NCBI GenBank assembly: GCA_018066245.1
Contig: JAGHRT010000048.1
Coordinates: forward strand, 1 to 40,743
DNA: 40,743 nucleotides
Source of the DNA: Candidatus Equimonas faecalis
GTDB taxonomy: Bacteria; Bacteroidota; Bacteroidia; Bacteroidales; Bacteroidaceae
Reading direction: 5' to 3'
Under the pieces are notes generated by a model, which was given only the letters and a program-made list of their open reading frames with translations, had not been told where the DNA came from and searched no databases. Made by a program: the position numbers and the translations under genes. This document shows positions 7,513 to 16,280 of this stretch, in pieces (within the stretch, counting starts at the first letter, position 1; each line of letters starts with the position of its first letter).

Positions 7513-9372
7513 TTATAAGCGGATATTCTTCTTTCTGATTTTTGCAGCCATGTCGGTGTCAAATTCCTGGGCGAGATGGCCGAGAGAGAGTTCAGGAAGA
7601 ACATATTCTACGGAACGGCCGTCGTATTTCATGACGTAGTCGTCAAAGTATACATTTTCCAGCAGGTCCAGAGCCTTATTTTCATAGGTGGGGAGGGAAA
7701 CTTTTTTGTAGCTGGGAATGAAGCGCTTGGTGTAGAAGTAGGTTTGGCCGTTGAGATTGAAGCTGAGGTTTACCACAACGACAAGGTCGGGGAGTTCTAT
7801 GGAGTTTGTGTCGGAAATTTTGATGAGAGGCTCAATCATAGCATTGCCGTCTATGGGCGTTCCCTCGAGTTTGATAGAATTACAGCCTTTGACAGAGGTT
7901 GTGTATCCGTTCTCTTCCAGGCATTTAAGGTGCATGTTGGTGGTATATTTGTTTGTGGTAGAGGTAACATTAGTAAGACGAACTCTTTCGGCATTGCCAT
8001 AGATGGCCGTCTGATATATATCGGTGTGGCCGAGAGAATCAGCAGTGTAAGCACATACGAAGGAAGTGACATGGATGTTCTGGATGTCTCCGAGACCTTT
8101 TGAAAGGTTGGGGTTTATTTTTACCTTGATACTTGTGGGGTCAAGGAAATAGCGCAGGTAGCCGTTTTGAATGTTGTCGGTAACATAGACGACGGGCTTA
8201 TCTACAATGTTCCAAACGCCTTGGCCGAAGAGAGAGCTGGAGTTGACGGCAGCATCTGGATTAACACTGAGGCAAGGCACATTTGTGGACTCGTTTTTGC
8301 TAATAGTGCCGGAAGAAGAAATCGTACCGGTGGTGGTGAATACGATGTGTCCCCAACCTTTTTCCTCGTCACTCGCGGGCTTACTTTTGGTGGTGATGTC
8401 AGTGTATAACGTCTTGCCGATAGACAGATAGCTACCTACGTCTGTACCCTTCGAGGCTACGAGTTTTAGGCCATCCTTCACATAATCATTATATACGTGC
8501 GTGACACTCTTCAGGATACCGGAGAGGCTTGTGAAGTTGCCGAATGCGGAGGAAACGGCAGCATGGTGAATATCTTGTGTAATATCTCCCTTGGAGGAGG
8601 CTGTCATTGACGAGAAGAGGTTGACGTCCATATTGGATTTGCCAGTGGCAAAGATTTTAAAGTTGGGGAAAGAGCCTCCATTGTAGGAGCTCATATCCAT
8701 ATCAAAGGCATACCAGCCCTTTTCGAATGTCAGTTGGCCAGCCAACATGTCGTCTTCATCATTATACGGTCTAATGAATGTGCAGAACTTTTCGCAGGTT
8801 TTTTCGTTGCCGTCAATGAAGTAGTTTACGCACTTGGCTCCCGCAGTGGCGCAGTCAGGCACACCGTAGTTCATGGCGTGGTTCCACACACTGTTCCTAT
8901 CTTGAGCCTGAACAACGAAGAAAACCTGGTCGCTTTCTGAGGATTTCGTGCTGAAGTAGAGCACGCGAGCAATGCCGCTCATCTTGTTGTAGAAGATGAT
9001 GTAGGGTAGTTCGTAAGCGTCAGGGTTGTTGAAGCCGCTGAAAGCAACATGCCAGAGAGTATCACTCTTGAGTCCTCTTAAAATTTCATCGGGGATACGG
9101 CTGTTTACACTAACATGGTCTGCCCAGGGTGCCCCGGTCGATACTATCCGGCCCTCGGTCTGGTATGTCAGCTTCGTGCAACTACGCCAGTTTTGGTAGA
9201 AGTTCAGCAAAGTCGTATCGACATCACTTATTACCATGTTTTCAGCGGCGAAATCGTTGTCGTAAAGACCTTCGTCCATGTCATCCATGCAGGAGGTGAG
9301 ACCGACAGAAGTTGCGGCTGCCAGGGCGAAGCCCATGAGCAGAGATTTGAGGGAGATAGATGACGTTTTCAT
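7513..9372 (-). CDS. Large predicted surface lipoprotein, function unknown
   Basis: The 619-residue protein has a type II signal peptide (MKTSSISLKSLLMGFALAAA..., lipobox LTSC, lipid Cys at 28). MDDMDEG follows, the acidic pattern of surface-exported Bacteroidetes lipoproteins. The rest is mostly beta-prone with many Asn, Ser and Thr and scattered Cys (CATAGAKC, TCEKFC). No family was recognised. It stands alone between its own terminator and leader cassette copy 3, with a leader of about 215 nt. Like the other two cassette-bearing genes it begins MKT and has lower GC than the genes to the right. Its shared leader suggests it is expressed together with the helical lipoprotein and the BspA-like protein. 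Confidence 0.82.
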   Translation of the reverse strand: MKTSSISLKSLLMGFALAAATSVGLTSCMDDMDEGLYDNDFAAENMVISDVDTTLLNFYQNWRSCTKLTYQTEGRIVSTGAPWADHVSVNSRIPDEILRGLKSDTLWHVAFSGFNNPDAYELPYIIFYNKMSGIARVLYFSTKSSESDQVFFVVQAQDRNSVWNHAMNYGVPDCATAGAKCVNYFIDGNEKTCEKFCTFIRPYNDEDDMLAGQLTFEKGWYAFDMDMSSYNGGSFPNFKIFATGKSNMDVNLFSSMTASSKGDITQDIHHAAVSSAFGNFTSLSGILKSVTHVYNDYVKDGLKLVASKGTDVGSYLSIGKTLYTDITTKSKPASDEEKGWGHIVFTTTGTISSSGTISKNESTNVPCLSVNPDAAVNSSSLFGQGVWNIVDKPVVYVTDNIQNGYLRYFLDPTSIKVKINPNLSKGLGDIQNIHVTSFVCAYTADSLGHTDIYQTAIYGNAERVRLTNVTSTTNKYTTNMHLKCLEENGYTTSVKGCNSIKLEGTPIDGNAMIEPLIKISDTNSIELPDLVVVVNLSFNLNGQTYFYTKRFIPSYKKVSLPTYENKALDLLENVYFDDYVMKYDGRSVEYVLPELSLGHLAQEFDTDMAAKIRKKNIRL

Positions 9373-9450
9373 AATGTTTAAGTTTTAGGAGTTTGTATTT
9401 ATATTATTATTTATTGTGTGGCTATGTGAAAGGTTGCAGAGAGGATTTGC

Positions 9451-9866
9451 TGAATGTTTTTGAGGTTGCGGATGCTTGTTTTTTTTGAATCCGGTGCTTT
9501 CTCGCACGAAGCAAAGAGCGGTGGGTCGGAAGAGGAGGGAGCGAAAGCATCCGACCTTCCGGGTCGCGGTCGCTTCTGCGGCTTTGCGAGTGCAAAAGTA
9601 CGGCGTTTTTTCGTTCAAGTCATTATAAAAACGTCTTGCAAATTGATAACTTCTTATAAAAACGTGCGAAATCTTATGATTTTGTTCAAAATTGAACGTT
9701 TTGATAAGATGTTTTTTGAGGGGAAAAGGCGGATTTTCTTCCCCCTTTCTGTTTTTTGCTACTTAAACGGGATTTTTAGCGATGGCGACAAAAGCATCAA
9801 GAAGTAGAGCGTAAAAAGAGGAATACAAGCCTTCAGGCCTTCCCCCCGGGAAGTGTATAGGGATAT
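9451..9866 (-). repeat. Promoter-leader cassette, copy 3
   Basis: This is nearly identical to copy 1 over its whole length, except that it lacks copy 1's extra hairpin unit of about 105 bp. It contains the leader hairpin region, promoter (9593-9600), AT-rich spacer, 40-bp dyad (9671-9710) and about 150 bp further upstream. It lies upstream of the 619-residue lipoprotein gene. Confidence 0.85.
9593..9619 (-). promoter_or_regulatory. Promoter of leader cassette copy 3
   Basis: TACTTTTG on the minus strand (9600-9593) with CTTGAACG upstream, the same arrangement as in copies 1 and 2. It would drive the 619-residue lipoprotein gene. Confidence 0.65.
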
Positions 9867-9920
9867 ATACGCCCCCCTCCTGAAGATTCAAAGCGGCTTC
9901 GGTTCTGCGCACAAAGCAAG

Positions 9921-9956
9921 CCCTTGCACTGGCCATGGAGAGGGTCGGTGCAAGGG
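9921..9956 (-). terminator. Hairpin after the clostripain-like gene, possible terminator
   Basis: CCCTTGCAC (9921-9929) pairs with GTGCAAGGG (9948-9956), with partial pairing inside. On the minus strand only a weak T-rich stretch (GCTTGCTTTG) follows, so termination is plausible rather than sure. Confidence 0.45.
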
Positions 9957-10007
9957 GGGGCGGTTACGTACCGTGGAGTGCGTTACTGAATATTCTTCCT
10001 GCGGGGG

Positions 10008-11232
10008 TTACGGGTGCGTGGCCTTGTACCATTCGGTACGGCGGAGGGCCTCGGCATGGGGTCCGGCGGTGGGGGCGGAAGTGGTGAGGCCAGAGTAGGT
10101 GCGCAGGGGGAGGGTGCGGCCGCCGTTGGTGTAGAAGGAATCGGTGTGGACGGTATGGACGACCGTGCGGGCCAGCTGGCGGCGAAAACGATGGAGGAGG
10201 GGGGTGTCGGCGGCACAGAGATGCGTCATATAGTCGCCGAGGTCGTAGAAGAGGGTGGCGGGATAGTTGTCGGCCGTCTGCATGTCGGCCTCGGCTCCGG
10301 GGGGCAGCGTATGGCGCGTCTGGGCTTCGAGCACAAGGAGGGCGAGAGAATCGAGCCCCTGCGGCCGGATGACGCTGGCATTGTAGTAGGGATAGGCGTA
10401 GCCTCGGTAGAAGGCTATGGCCTTGTCGATGGCGGCTACGGGGTCGGGGCGGCCAAAGAGGTGGGGGCCCACGATGTCGTAGGGCATTCCGTAGGCCATT
10501 ATTTCCGTTTCGGAGGCTATGATGTAGCGGGCGTGGGTGCGCAGCTGATAGAGGTTTTCTACATTGGCTCCGTAGCACATGTCGAGCACGAGGAGGCTGG
10601 GCACGAGTACGGAACGGGTGAGGGCTGCCGCAAGGTCGGCCGTTTCTATCTGGTAGCCAGCGGTGAGGTTTCCGAAATAACGGGTGGCGGCTTCGGACGG
10701 GTGGCGTGCGGTGCGGGTGAGGGCTTCGGGGGCGGTGGCCGGTGGGGCTGCCGGTGCTTTTCCCTGCCGCAGCGTATGGGCGGGGGCTGGGTCGGCGGGC
10801 AGCCAGGCCATGCCCGTGGCCGCCCACCACAAGGGTGTAGTCGTCGGCAGGGGCGTGGCGCATGGCGTCGGTGAAGACCTGTGTCATGCCGTCCGGGGTG
10901 GTGAGGCTCCGGGCGGTGTAGGTGGCGAGGGTCGTGTATTTCGTGCCCTTGCCTGTGCGCTGGAGTTCCATGAGCCGGGCCTCGTCCTGATTGACGGCCT
11001 GGGCAACGATGATGCGCTGCCCTTCGGCTCCGCTACGGGCGAAGGCGGTGGCAAGGCAGTTGAGGTTGTTGGTCAGCGAGCGTGTGAGATTGGTTGTCCA
11101 CGGCATGAAGACGATGAGCGTGCGCCTCTCGGCGGGGATGTCGGGGGTATCGTCGGTGCGGCAGGCGGAGAGAGCCGTCAAGGCGCACAGGAGGATGGCC
11201 ACAAGGGCCTTGGACGTGGGGAACCGGAGCAT
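10008..11232 (-). pseudogene. Clostripain family (C11) cysteine peptidase lipoprotein, frameshifted
   Basis: The first frame from ATG 11232 has a lipoprotein signal (LTALSAC), the N-terminal part of a C11 peptidase (RTLIVFMPWTTNLT) and the His region LVVGGHG. The reading then moves to another frame, which continues MAWLPADPAP and carries the Cys region LVLDMCYGANVENLYQL, ending WYKATHP at 10008. Removing one base from the CCC run at 10813-10815 would join the two into a protein of about 408 residues containing both parts of the His/Cys dyad. C11 peptidases are secreted Arg/Lys-specific endopeptidases. The gene follows coaD by 18 bp, in an operon with parE and coaD. The shift is either real decay or an error in a short homopolymer. 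Confidence 0.8.
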
Positions 11233-11250
11233 AGGAGGGGGCGTGGAGGC

Positions 11251-11814
11251 TCAAGACTTCTTGGGCAGATAGGCGGACATGTCCTTGCCGTGCCGCTGAA
11301 GGTCGCGCACGATGCGGGAGGATATGCACTGATACTGGGGATTGGTGAAGAGCATCACGGTGTCGAGGCCGCTGATGCGGCGGTTGATGTCGGCTATGTC
11401 GCGCTCATATTCAAAGTCCTTGCCGGTGCGCAGGCCGCGCAGCAGGCAGGTGGCTCCCACGCGGCGTGCGGCATCCACGGTCAGGTCGGTATAGGCCATT
11501 ACGCTTACGCGGGGATTGTCCTGATAGAAACTGCGGATATTTTCCAGACGGGCATCGGTGTCGGACAGCGGGCTGTCGGGGGCTGCGGAGGGGGCGGTTT
11601 GGCCGCCTGAGCCTGCGGAACGGCTCTGGTCGCCGACGGTTTGCGCCGTCTGGCTCCCGACCATTTGCTGCTCTATGATTTTCTCGCCGTTCAGGCCGAT
11701 GCCTATGACAATGCGGTCGAAAATCTCAAGGCCCCGCTGTATGATGTCGGCGTGGCCCACGGTGAAGGGATTGAAAGTGCCCGGAAAGAGGGCTACTCGC
11801 TCAGTGTGTGTCAT
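11251..11814 (-). CDS. coaD: Phosphopantetheine adenylyltransferase with an unusual internal insert
   Basis: CoaD transfers AMP from ATP to 4'-phosphopantetheine in coenzyme A synthesis, in the cytoplasm. The nucleotidyltransferase motif [11 protein letters not shown] is at about 14-24, [12 protein letters not shown] at 126-137 and the C-terminal ISSRIVRDL at 164-172. The usual length is near 155 residues, but this one has 187. The excess is a Gln/Ser/Ala/Gly-rich stretch at about 51-87 ([20 protein letters not shown] and on) that is not part of the fold. Its ATG overlaps the parE stop by four bases (ATGA), so the two are translationally coupled. The frame is intact and the active-site motifs are complete, so it should be functional. 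Confidence 0.95.
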   Translation of the reverse strand: MTHTERVALFPGTFNPFTVGHADIIQRGLEIFDRIVIGIGLNGEKIIEQQMVGSQTAQTVGDQSRSAGSGGQTAPSAAPDSPLSDTDARLENIRSFYQDNPRVSVMAYTDLTVDAARRVGATCLLRGLRTGKDFEYERDIADINRRISGLDTVMLFTNPQYQCISSRIVRDLQRHGKDMSAYLPKKS

Positions 11815-13844
11815 TCTTCGGGGGTAACGGGGTCTTCCTCTATGACGAGGTTGTCGATAATGAACTGTTGGCGCTCCATGGTGTTCTTTCCCATGTAATA
11901 CTCCAGCAGGTCCTGCACCTTGTCGCCTTTGTGGAGCTGCACCTGCTCCAAGCGCATTTCAGGGCCGATGAAGTGCTTGAACTCATCGGGGCTTATCTCG
12001 CCCAGACCCTTGAAGCGCGTGATTTCGGGGGCCGGCTGGAGTTTGGCAATGGCGGCCTCGCGCTCCTCGTCGGAGTAGCAGTAGATGGTCTCGAACTCGG
12101 CGCGTTGTCCCTTCTCCTTGGACTTTTTCCTGTTGCGCACGCGGAAGAGCGGGGTTTGGAGGATATAGACGTGTCCTTTCTTGATGAGGTCGGGGAAGAA
12201 CTGGAGGAAGAAGGTTATCATCAGCAGGCGGATGTGCACACCGTCCACGTCGGCATCGGTGGCCACGATAACTTTGTTGTAGCGCAGGTCGTCGATGCTT
12301 TCCTCAATGTTGAGGGCGGCCTGGAGGAGGTTGAACTCCTCGTTCTCATACACCACCTTCTTCGTCAGGCCGAAGGAGTTGAGCGGCTTGCCACGGAGGG
12401 AGAACACGGCCTGCGTGTTCACGTCGCGGCACTTCGTGATGCTGCCGCTTGCGCTGTCGCCCTCGGTGATGAATAGGCTGGAATCGAAGCGCAGGTCCTC
12501 CGCCTGTTCCTCGCCCTTGCGGGGTTTTGCGGGCGCGTCGTTGAGGTGTACGCGGCAGTCGCGGAGTTTTTTGTTGTGGAGGTTGGCTTTTTTGGCTCGT
12601 TCGCGGGCCAGTTTCTGGACGCCGGCAATGGCTTTGCGGTCGCGCTCCGACTCCTGAATCTTCTGGAGCATCACTTCGCCGATGTCGGTGTGCTTGTGGA
12701 GGTAGTTATCGACCTGTGTCTTCACGAAGTCGCCCACGAACTTATTGACGCTGACTCCCGACAGGGCGAAGGGCTGTCCGTGCTTGTCGTGGTCGGGGGC
12801 CATGTAGAGGGAGCCGAGCTTTATTTTCGTCTGGCTCTCGAAGGTGGGCTCAATCACGCGTATGGCCACGGCGGCGGCCAGCCCGTTGCGCACGTCGGCC
12901 ACGTCGAAGTTCTTGCCGAAGTATTCCTTGATGGTCTTGGCGATGTGCTCCTTGAAGGCGGCCTGATGGGTGCCGCCCTGCGTGGTGTTCTGGCCATTGA
13001 CGAAGGAGTAGTATTCCTCGCCGTTCTGCGCCACGTGGGTAAAGGCTATTTCGATGCCGTCGCCCTGAAGGTGGACGATGGGATAGCGCTGTGAGGCCGT
13101 GATACGGTCGTTCAGGAGGTCCTCCAGGCCGTTGCGCGACACGATGCGCCGCCCGTTGCTGAAAATGGCCAGCCCCGTGTTGAGATAGGTGTAGTTTCTG
13201 AGCATCTCTTCGACGAACTCGCTGTGGAAGCGGTAGCCCTGGAAGAGCGCAGGGTCGGGCTCAAAGTAGATGTAGGTGCCCGTCTCCTCGTCGGAGGGGC
13301 CGGAATTGTCGCTCACCAGCCGCCCGCAGCTGAAGGTGGCCTCATGCATCTGCCCGTCGCGCACGGAGCGTGCCGTGAACCTGATGCTGAGGGCATTGAC
13401 GGCCTTCAGGCCCACACCGTTCAGGCCCACGGAGGCCGTGTAGGTGTCGTTGTCGTACTTGCCGCCCGTGTTGAGCTGGCTCACGGCGGGGATGAGGCTG
13501 CCCAGGGGGATGCCGCGGCCATAGTCGCGGATGGAGGCATACATGCCCGCAGGAGCCTCCGACGGCGCCGTGCCGTCAGGGGGTTCGGGGGCGGCAGCGG
13601 TGCCAATCTCCACCTCTATCTTCTTGCCGAAGCCGGCATTGTATTCATCAATGCTGTTGTCGATGCTCTCTTTCAGCAGCACGTAGATGCCGTCCTCGGC
13701 ATGGGAACCGTCGCCAAGCCGCCCGATGTACATGCCGGGGCGGCGGCGGATATGCTCGGTATCGTCGAGGTGAATAATGTTTTCCTCGGAATAACTGGAG
13801 GCAGATTGCCGTATCTGCCCGTCAATGAGTGTTTCTTCTTGCAT
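11811..13844 (-). CDS. parE: DNA topoisomerase IV subunit B (GyrB/ParE family)
   Basis: This is the ATPase subunit of a type IIA topoisomerase, which decatenates chromosomes. The 677-residue product has a GHKL ATPase domain ([13 protein letters not shown] at about 59, [21 protein letters not shown] at 140-153), a transducer domain, a TOPRIM domain ([10 protein letters not shown] at 459-468, [12 protein letters not shown] at 528-539) and the C-terminal [14 protein letters not shown] chose ATG 13844: the ORF runs 20 codons further up, but that stretch overlaps the promoter and the upstream gene's terminator. An Ala/Pro-rich insert (about 83-100, [18 protein letters not shown]) interrupts the ATPase domain just before DYGRGIP. 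It is the first gene of the parE-coaD-clostripain operon. Confidence 0.93.
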   Translation of the reverse strand: MQEETLIDGQIRQSASSYSEENIIHLDDTEHIRRRPGMYIGRLGDGSHAEDGIYVLLKESIDNSIDEYNAGFGKKIEVEIGTAAAPEPPDGTAPSEAPAGMYASIRDYGRGIPLGSLIPAVSQLNTGGKYDNDTYTASVGLNGVGLKAVNALSIRFTARSVRDGQMHEATFSCGRLVSDNSGPSDEETGTYIYFEPDPALFQGYRFHSEFVEEMLRNYTYLNTGLAIFSNGRRIVSRNGLEDLLNDRITASQRYPIVHLQGDGIEIAFTHVAQNGEEYYSFVNGQNTTQGGTHQAAFKEHIAKTIKEYFGKNFDVADVRNGLAAAVAIRVIEPTFESQTKIKLGSLYMAPDHDKHGQPFALSGVSVNKFVGDFVKTQVDNYLHKHTDIGEVMLQKIQESERDRKAIAGVQKLARERAKKANLHNKKLRDCRVHLNDAPAKPRKGEEQAEDLRFDSSLFITEGDSASGSITKCRDVNTQAVFSLRGKPLNSFGLTKKVVYENEEFNLLQAALNIEESIDDLRYNKVIVATDADVDGVHIRLLMITFFLQFFPDLIKKGHVYILQTPLFRVRNRKKSKEKGQRAEFETIYCYSDEEREAAIAKLQPAPEITRFKGLGEISPDEFKHFIGPEMRLEQVQLHKGDKVQDLLEYYMGKNTMERQQFIIDNLVIEEDPVTPEE

Positions 13845-13860
13845 ATTAGGCAATTTCGTG

Positions 13861-13868
13861 CAAAAGTA
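13861..13868 (-). promoter_or_regulatory. parE promoter -7 box
   Basis: TACTTTTG on the minus strand matches TAnnTTTG and sits 16 bp upstream of the chosen parE ATG. This rules out the longer in-frame start. Confidence 0.7.
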
Positions 13869-13902
13869 CGCAAATTTCGGGAGATGGCCAAATTTGTACA
13901 CC

Positions 13903-13936
13903 AAAAAGCCCCCGCAAGGCTATGCGAGGGCTTTTT
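13903..13936 (-). terminator. Terminator of the 417-residue secreted protein gene
   Basis: AAAAAGCCC-CGCA and TGCG-GGGCTTTTT form a long near-perfect stem with a short loop and T-runs on both strands. It is placed 27 bp past the stop of the gene on its right and just before the parE promoter. Confidence 0.88.
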
Positions 13937-13962
13937 AGCGGTGAGTAAAGCAGTCGGGACGA

Positions 13963-15216
13963 TTACTTCACGAGGACTTTCTGGCCGTTTGCAAGCACCA
14001 CGCCGCGCTGGCTGGCAGGAGCGACGCGGCCCTGAAGGTCGTAGCTGCGGCTGGCGGCCTTCTGCCGGCCAAGGGTCTGTATGCCGGTGGGACCGCCCTT
14101 CACGATGCTGTAGATTTGGCTGTTGGCACTGAATTCGTAGGTCTCTTTGTATTTTGTCATCTGACCATATACGATGACCACGTCGCCCACTTCCACAAGC
14201 GTAGCGCCGGCCTCGTTGAACTTCTGGCCGTTGAGGCCATAGCCACGGTAAATCTCCATGTCGTCCTCGCCCTCAGCGTCCCAAATGAAGTAGGTGGCGT
14301 TGCCAAAGGTGCCCGTAGTGTCGATTTCCTGCACCTTTTTCACGATACCTTTCACATAGACCTTGCTGCTGAGGCCCTTGCCGGCGTCGATGAGTTCGCG
14401 GGCCTTTGCCACGGTGTAGGCGGTTTCGGGCGTGTTGCTTATGTCCTCGGAAGGATCTGCGGCGGGCTTCACGGTAAGCTCGTAGGTTACGGTCTGGGCC
14501 TCGTAGGTGTCGTTGCCGGCGAAGGCGGCGGAGACAGTGGTCTTGCCTTCGGCCACGAGGGTAATGGTGCCGTCCTGTGCGATGGTGGCGACGGAGGCTT
14601 CACTGCTGGCGTAGGTAACGGGCAGCTCGTTGGCGTTGCTCAGCGTGGGGAACTTGTTCTCAGAACTTCCGATGGTTACCTCGCGCGTGGCGGTGCCCCA
14701 GGAGAGGCCGGCGGGCTTCTTGGCCGTGCCCTGGTAGAGCTTGGCATCGTCGAAGCGCACGTTGGCGCTGCCTGCCGTGAAGGTGAAGGTTACCTCGGTG
14801 GTACCGGCGGCTACGGTAACGGGGTACTCGTCGGTGTTGCCGGTGCGCACCATCTTGCCGAGTTCAGCTCCGATGGCGGTAACGTCGAGGGCCTTGTTGT
14901 TACGCTTGAAGGAGAGGGTCATCTCGCCGCTCTTGCCGTTCATGGGAACGGTTACGGAGAAACTTCCCGGCTCTGGATGCTTCTTGGTGTCGTACTTGTT
15001 GATGAGGAGCTCAGGAGTGGTGCCGCCGGCCAGGGCTTCGGCGTAAATCTTGGTGGCGCCGGCGCCATCCACGCACACATACTTGTAAGTACCGCCTGCG
15101 GGCACGGCTTCAGCCTCATAGGAACTGAAGTCTTCCTGCCAGAGAATGTCTTCGGCCTGGGCGGTGGTGAATGCTGCGGCTACGAGAGCTGCAAGGAGGA
15201 GTAGAGTTTTTTTCAT
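13963..15216 (-). CDS. Secreted multidomain protein with Ig-like and OB-fold domains
   Basis: The 417-residue product has a Sec signal peptide (MKKTLLLLAALVAAAFTTAQA). Its domains are a jelly-roll-like region (25-162), a BIG2-type Ig-like domain (165-250, VTYASSEASVATIAQDGTIT), an OB-fold-like domain (285-372, YVKGIVKKV ... ATYFIWD ... VEVGDVVIVYGQ) and a short tail (388-417, SYDLQGRVAP...GVVLANGQKVLVK). The tail matches the endings of the 733- and 494-residue proteins and resembles a shortened secretion-type C-terminal domain. The exact role is unknown; OB-folds of this type occur in extracellular nuclease-like or adhesive proteins. It starts 26 bp after the end of the small toxin-like gene with no clear promoter between, so it may be co-transcribed with that pair. 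Confidence 0.85.
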   Translation of the reverse strand: MKKTLLLLAALVAAAFTTAQAEDILWQEDFSSYEAEAVPAGGTYKYVCVDGAGATKIYAEALAGGTTPELLINKYDTKKHPEPGSFSVTVPMNGKSGEMTLSFKRNNKALDVTAIGAELGKMVRTGNTDEYPVTVAAGTTEVTFTFTAGSANVRFDDAKLYQGTAKKPAGLSWGTATREVTIGSSENKFPTLSNANELPVTYASSEASVATIAQDGTITLVAEGKTTVSAAFAGNDTYEAQTVTYELTVKPAADPSEDISNTPETAYTVAKARELIDAGKGLSSKVYVKGIVKKVQEIDTTGTFGNATYFIWDAEGEDDMEIYRGYGLNGQKFNEAGATLVEVGDVVIVYGQMTKYKETYEFSANSQIYSIVKGGPTGIQTLGRQKAASRSYDLQGRVAPASQRGVVLANGQKVLVK

Positions 15217-15242
15217 AGGTTTAGGGGTATTATGGGTTAGTG

Positions 15243-15560
15243 TTAATTATGATACAATTTATCGTAGCACGCGTCCCAAATGACTACGAATGGCACATTG
15301 TTTTCATCCGCATAGATTTGGTAAGCGAAGTGAAAGTTTCCAGTTTTGAAGTCGCGGTAACCAGCTTTCTTCCAAGCCTCCTTATGCTCGGCCAACGAGA
15401 ATTTATAAGGGAAGGAATTCAGATTGTCATAGATGGCATCGTACAAACGATTCACCTTTTCAACCACACTCTCTTCACTGAGAGAAGGATGAAGTTGCAT
15501 ACTTCTCAAATAGAAGCTTTTGATGACTTCATCTACCCAGGGGTCAATGAAAATCCGCAT
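15243..15560 (-). CDS. Small RelE/ParE-like toxin candidate
   Basis: The 105-residue protein is predicted as beta, helix-helix, then a beta sheet (YRDFKTGNFHFAYQIYADEN, then NVPFVVIWDACYDKLYHN). This order and the Y-R-D-F...F-A-Y-Q-I core recall the RelE/ParE toxin fold, whose members cut mRNA at ribosomes or inhibit gyrase. No catalytic residue can be assigned with confidence. It begins one base after the stop of a 47-codon ORF (TAGTATG), the usual coupling of an antitoxin and toxin. The call rests on size, fold-like pattern and arrangement rather than on clear family identity. Confidence 0.6.
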   Translation of the reverse strand: MRIFIDPWVDEVIKSFYLRSMQLHPSLSEESVVEKVNRLYDAIYDNLNSFPYKFSLAEHKEAWKKAGYRDFKTGNFHFAYQIYADENNVPFVVIWDACYDKLYHN

Positions 15561-15561
15561 A

Positions 15562-15705
15562 CTATTTGTGGAAGTGATCGCGCACCAAGTCCAGCGTTGT
15601 GCGCCTTGAGTCTTCCAAACTGATGAAGCGGGTTTGTACTTCTTCCCCGGAGATAAAGCCTACCGGACAATTGGGCATTTGCGACGTTTGGGTAAGGGTA
15701 TTCAT
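15562..15705 (-). CDS. Small antitoxin candidate, 47 residues
   Basis: The ORF reads MNTLTQTSQMPNCPVGFISG, then EEVQTRFISLEDSRRTTLDL, then VRDHFHK and a TAG at 15564-15562. It lies 22 bp downstream of a TAnnTTTG box and is joined to the toxin-like gene by TAGTATG. It has no recognisable DNA-binding motif and is shorter than most antitoxins, although its C-terminal half is charged and helix-prone, as expected of a toxin-wrapping segment. The evidence is position and coupling. Confidence 0.55.
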   Translation of the reverse strand: MNTLTQTSQMPNCPVGFISGEEVQTRFISLEDSRRTTLDLVRDHFHK

Positions 15706-15727
15706 CGTGTGAATGGATTTTAACGCA

Positions 15728-15738
15728 CTGCAAATTTA
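15728..15738 (-). promoter_or_regulatory. Promoter of the small toxin-antitoxin-like pair
   Basis: On the minus strand TAAATTTG fits TAnnTTTG (seen as CAAATTTA within ctgcaaatttaca on the plus strand). It lies just upstream of the 47-residue ORF and directly after the HAD gene's terminator. Confidence 0.6.
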
Positions 15739-15739
15739 C

Positions 15740-15780
15740 AAAATAGCCGCCACACGACCAAGCGCGTGGGCGGCTTTTTA
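15740..15780 (-). terminator. Terminator of the upxY-HAD unit
   Basis: AGCCGCC (15745-15751) with GGCGGCT (15769-15775) plus inner CACG/CGTG pairing forms a stable hairpin. On the minus strand it is followed by ATTTTG. It lies about 24 bp past the HAD gene stop. Confidence 0.7.
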
Positions 15781-15803
15781 TGGTTTTTCTTGTTTGGGGC
15801 GAG

Positions 15804-16268
15804 CTATTTGCCACCCAACAGCCGTTTCCAGAGGCTGGGCTTGGATGCAGGCTTGTGGGTGTAGAGGTGGCGGTAGTAGCCGGCCAGTGAGTGGTGGCCG
15901 TGGATGAGCTCATAGATGATGCCCCAGTCGGGCAATCCGCCCAGGCTGCGGTCGTCGATATAGACATCGGCTGTGATTTTGCGGCAGGAGGGGCTGACTT
16001 CGGCCTTCTGCCCGTCGTCGTCGGTGGCGAGGTCGGCGGCGGGCTCGCCCGGATAGTTGGCGTTTACGGCGTAAAATTCCAGCCCACGGCGGCGGCAGTA
16101 GTCGATGGCCTCCTGAAGGAGGCGGCCCCGGCGGACTGTCCAGAGGATGAGTACGTGGTGGTCGGCCTGAAGCTGGAGGAGGGTGTGGATGGCCAGGGGT
16201 ATCTCTTCGCCAATCTCAGGGTAGCGGTGCTCGACGATTGTTCCGTCGAAATCTACGGCAATGGTCAT
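15804..16268 (-). CDS. HAD-superfamily hydrolase, small phosphatase-like
   Basis: The 154-residue protein starts MTIAVDFDGTIVEHRYPEIG, so the DxD catalytic pair of the HAD fold is at residues 6 and 8. LILWTVRRG supplies the motif II region and DVYIDDRSLGG the acidic motif IV. There is no large cap domain, which is typical of the small BT0820-like phosphatases of Bacteroidetes. The substrate is unknown; a phosphorylated sugar or nucleotide is possible. It follows the upxY-like gene by 12 bp and is probably co-transcribed with it. The frame is intact and ends with a basic tail (KPSLWKRLLGGK). Confidence 0.85.
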   Translation of the reverse strand: MTIAVDFDGTIVEHRYPEIGEEIPLAIHTLLQLQADHHVLILWTVRRGRLLQEAIDYCRRRGLEFYAVNANYPGEPAADLATDDDGQKAEVSPSCRKITADVYIDDRSLGGLPDWGIIYELIHGHHSLAGYYRHLYTHKPASKPSLWKRLLGGK

Positions 16269-16280
16269 GTTATTGGACGT

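Noticed and set aside
3211..9618. Three similar short minus-strand ORFs beginning MNEKTPYFCTRK or alike, one in each leader cassette
   Set aside because: Their start codon (TTG) lies in the promoter upstream of the -7 box, so it would not be in the mRNA, and they vary in frame and length. They are by-products of the repeated leader DNA.
13845..13904. Longer start for parE
   Set aside because: It overlaps the parE promoter and the previous gene's terminator.
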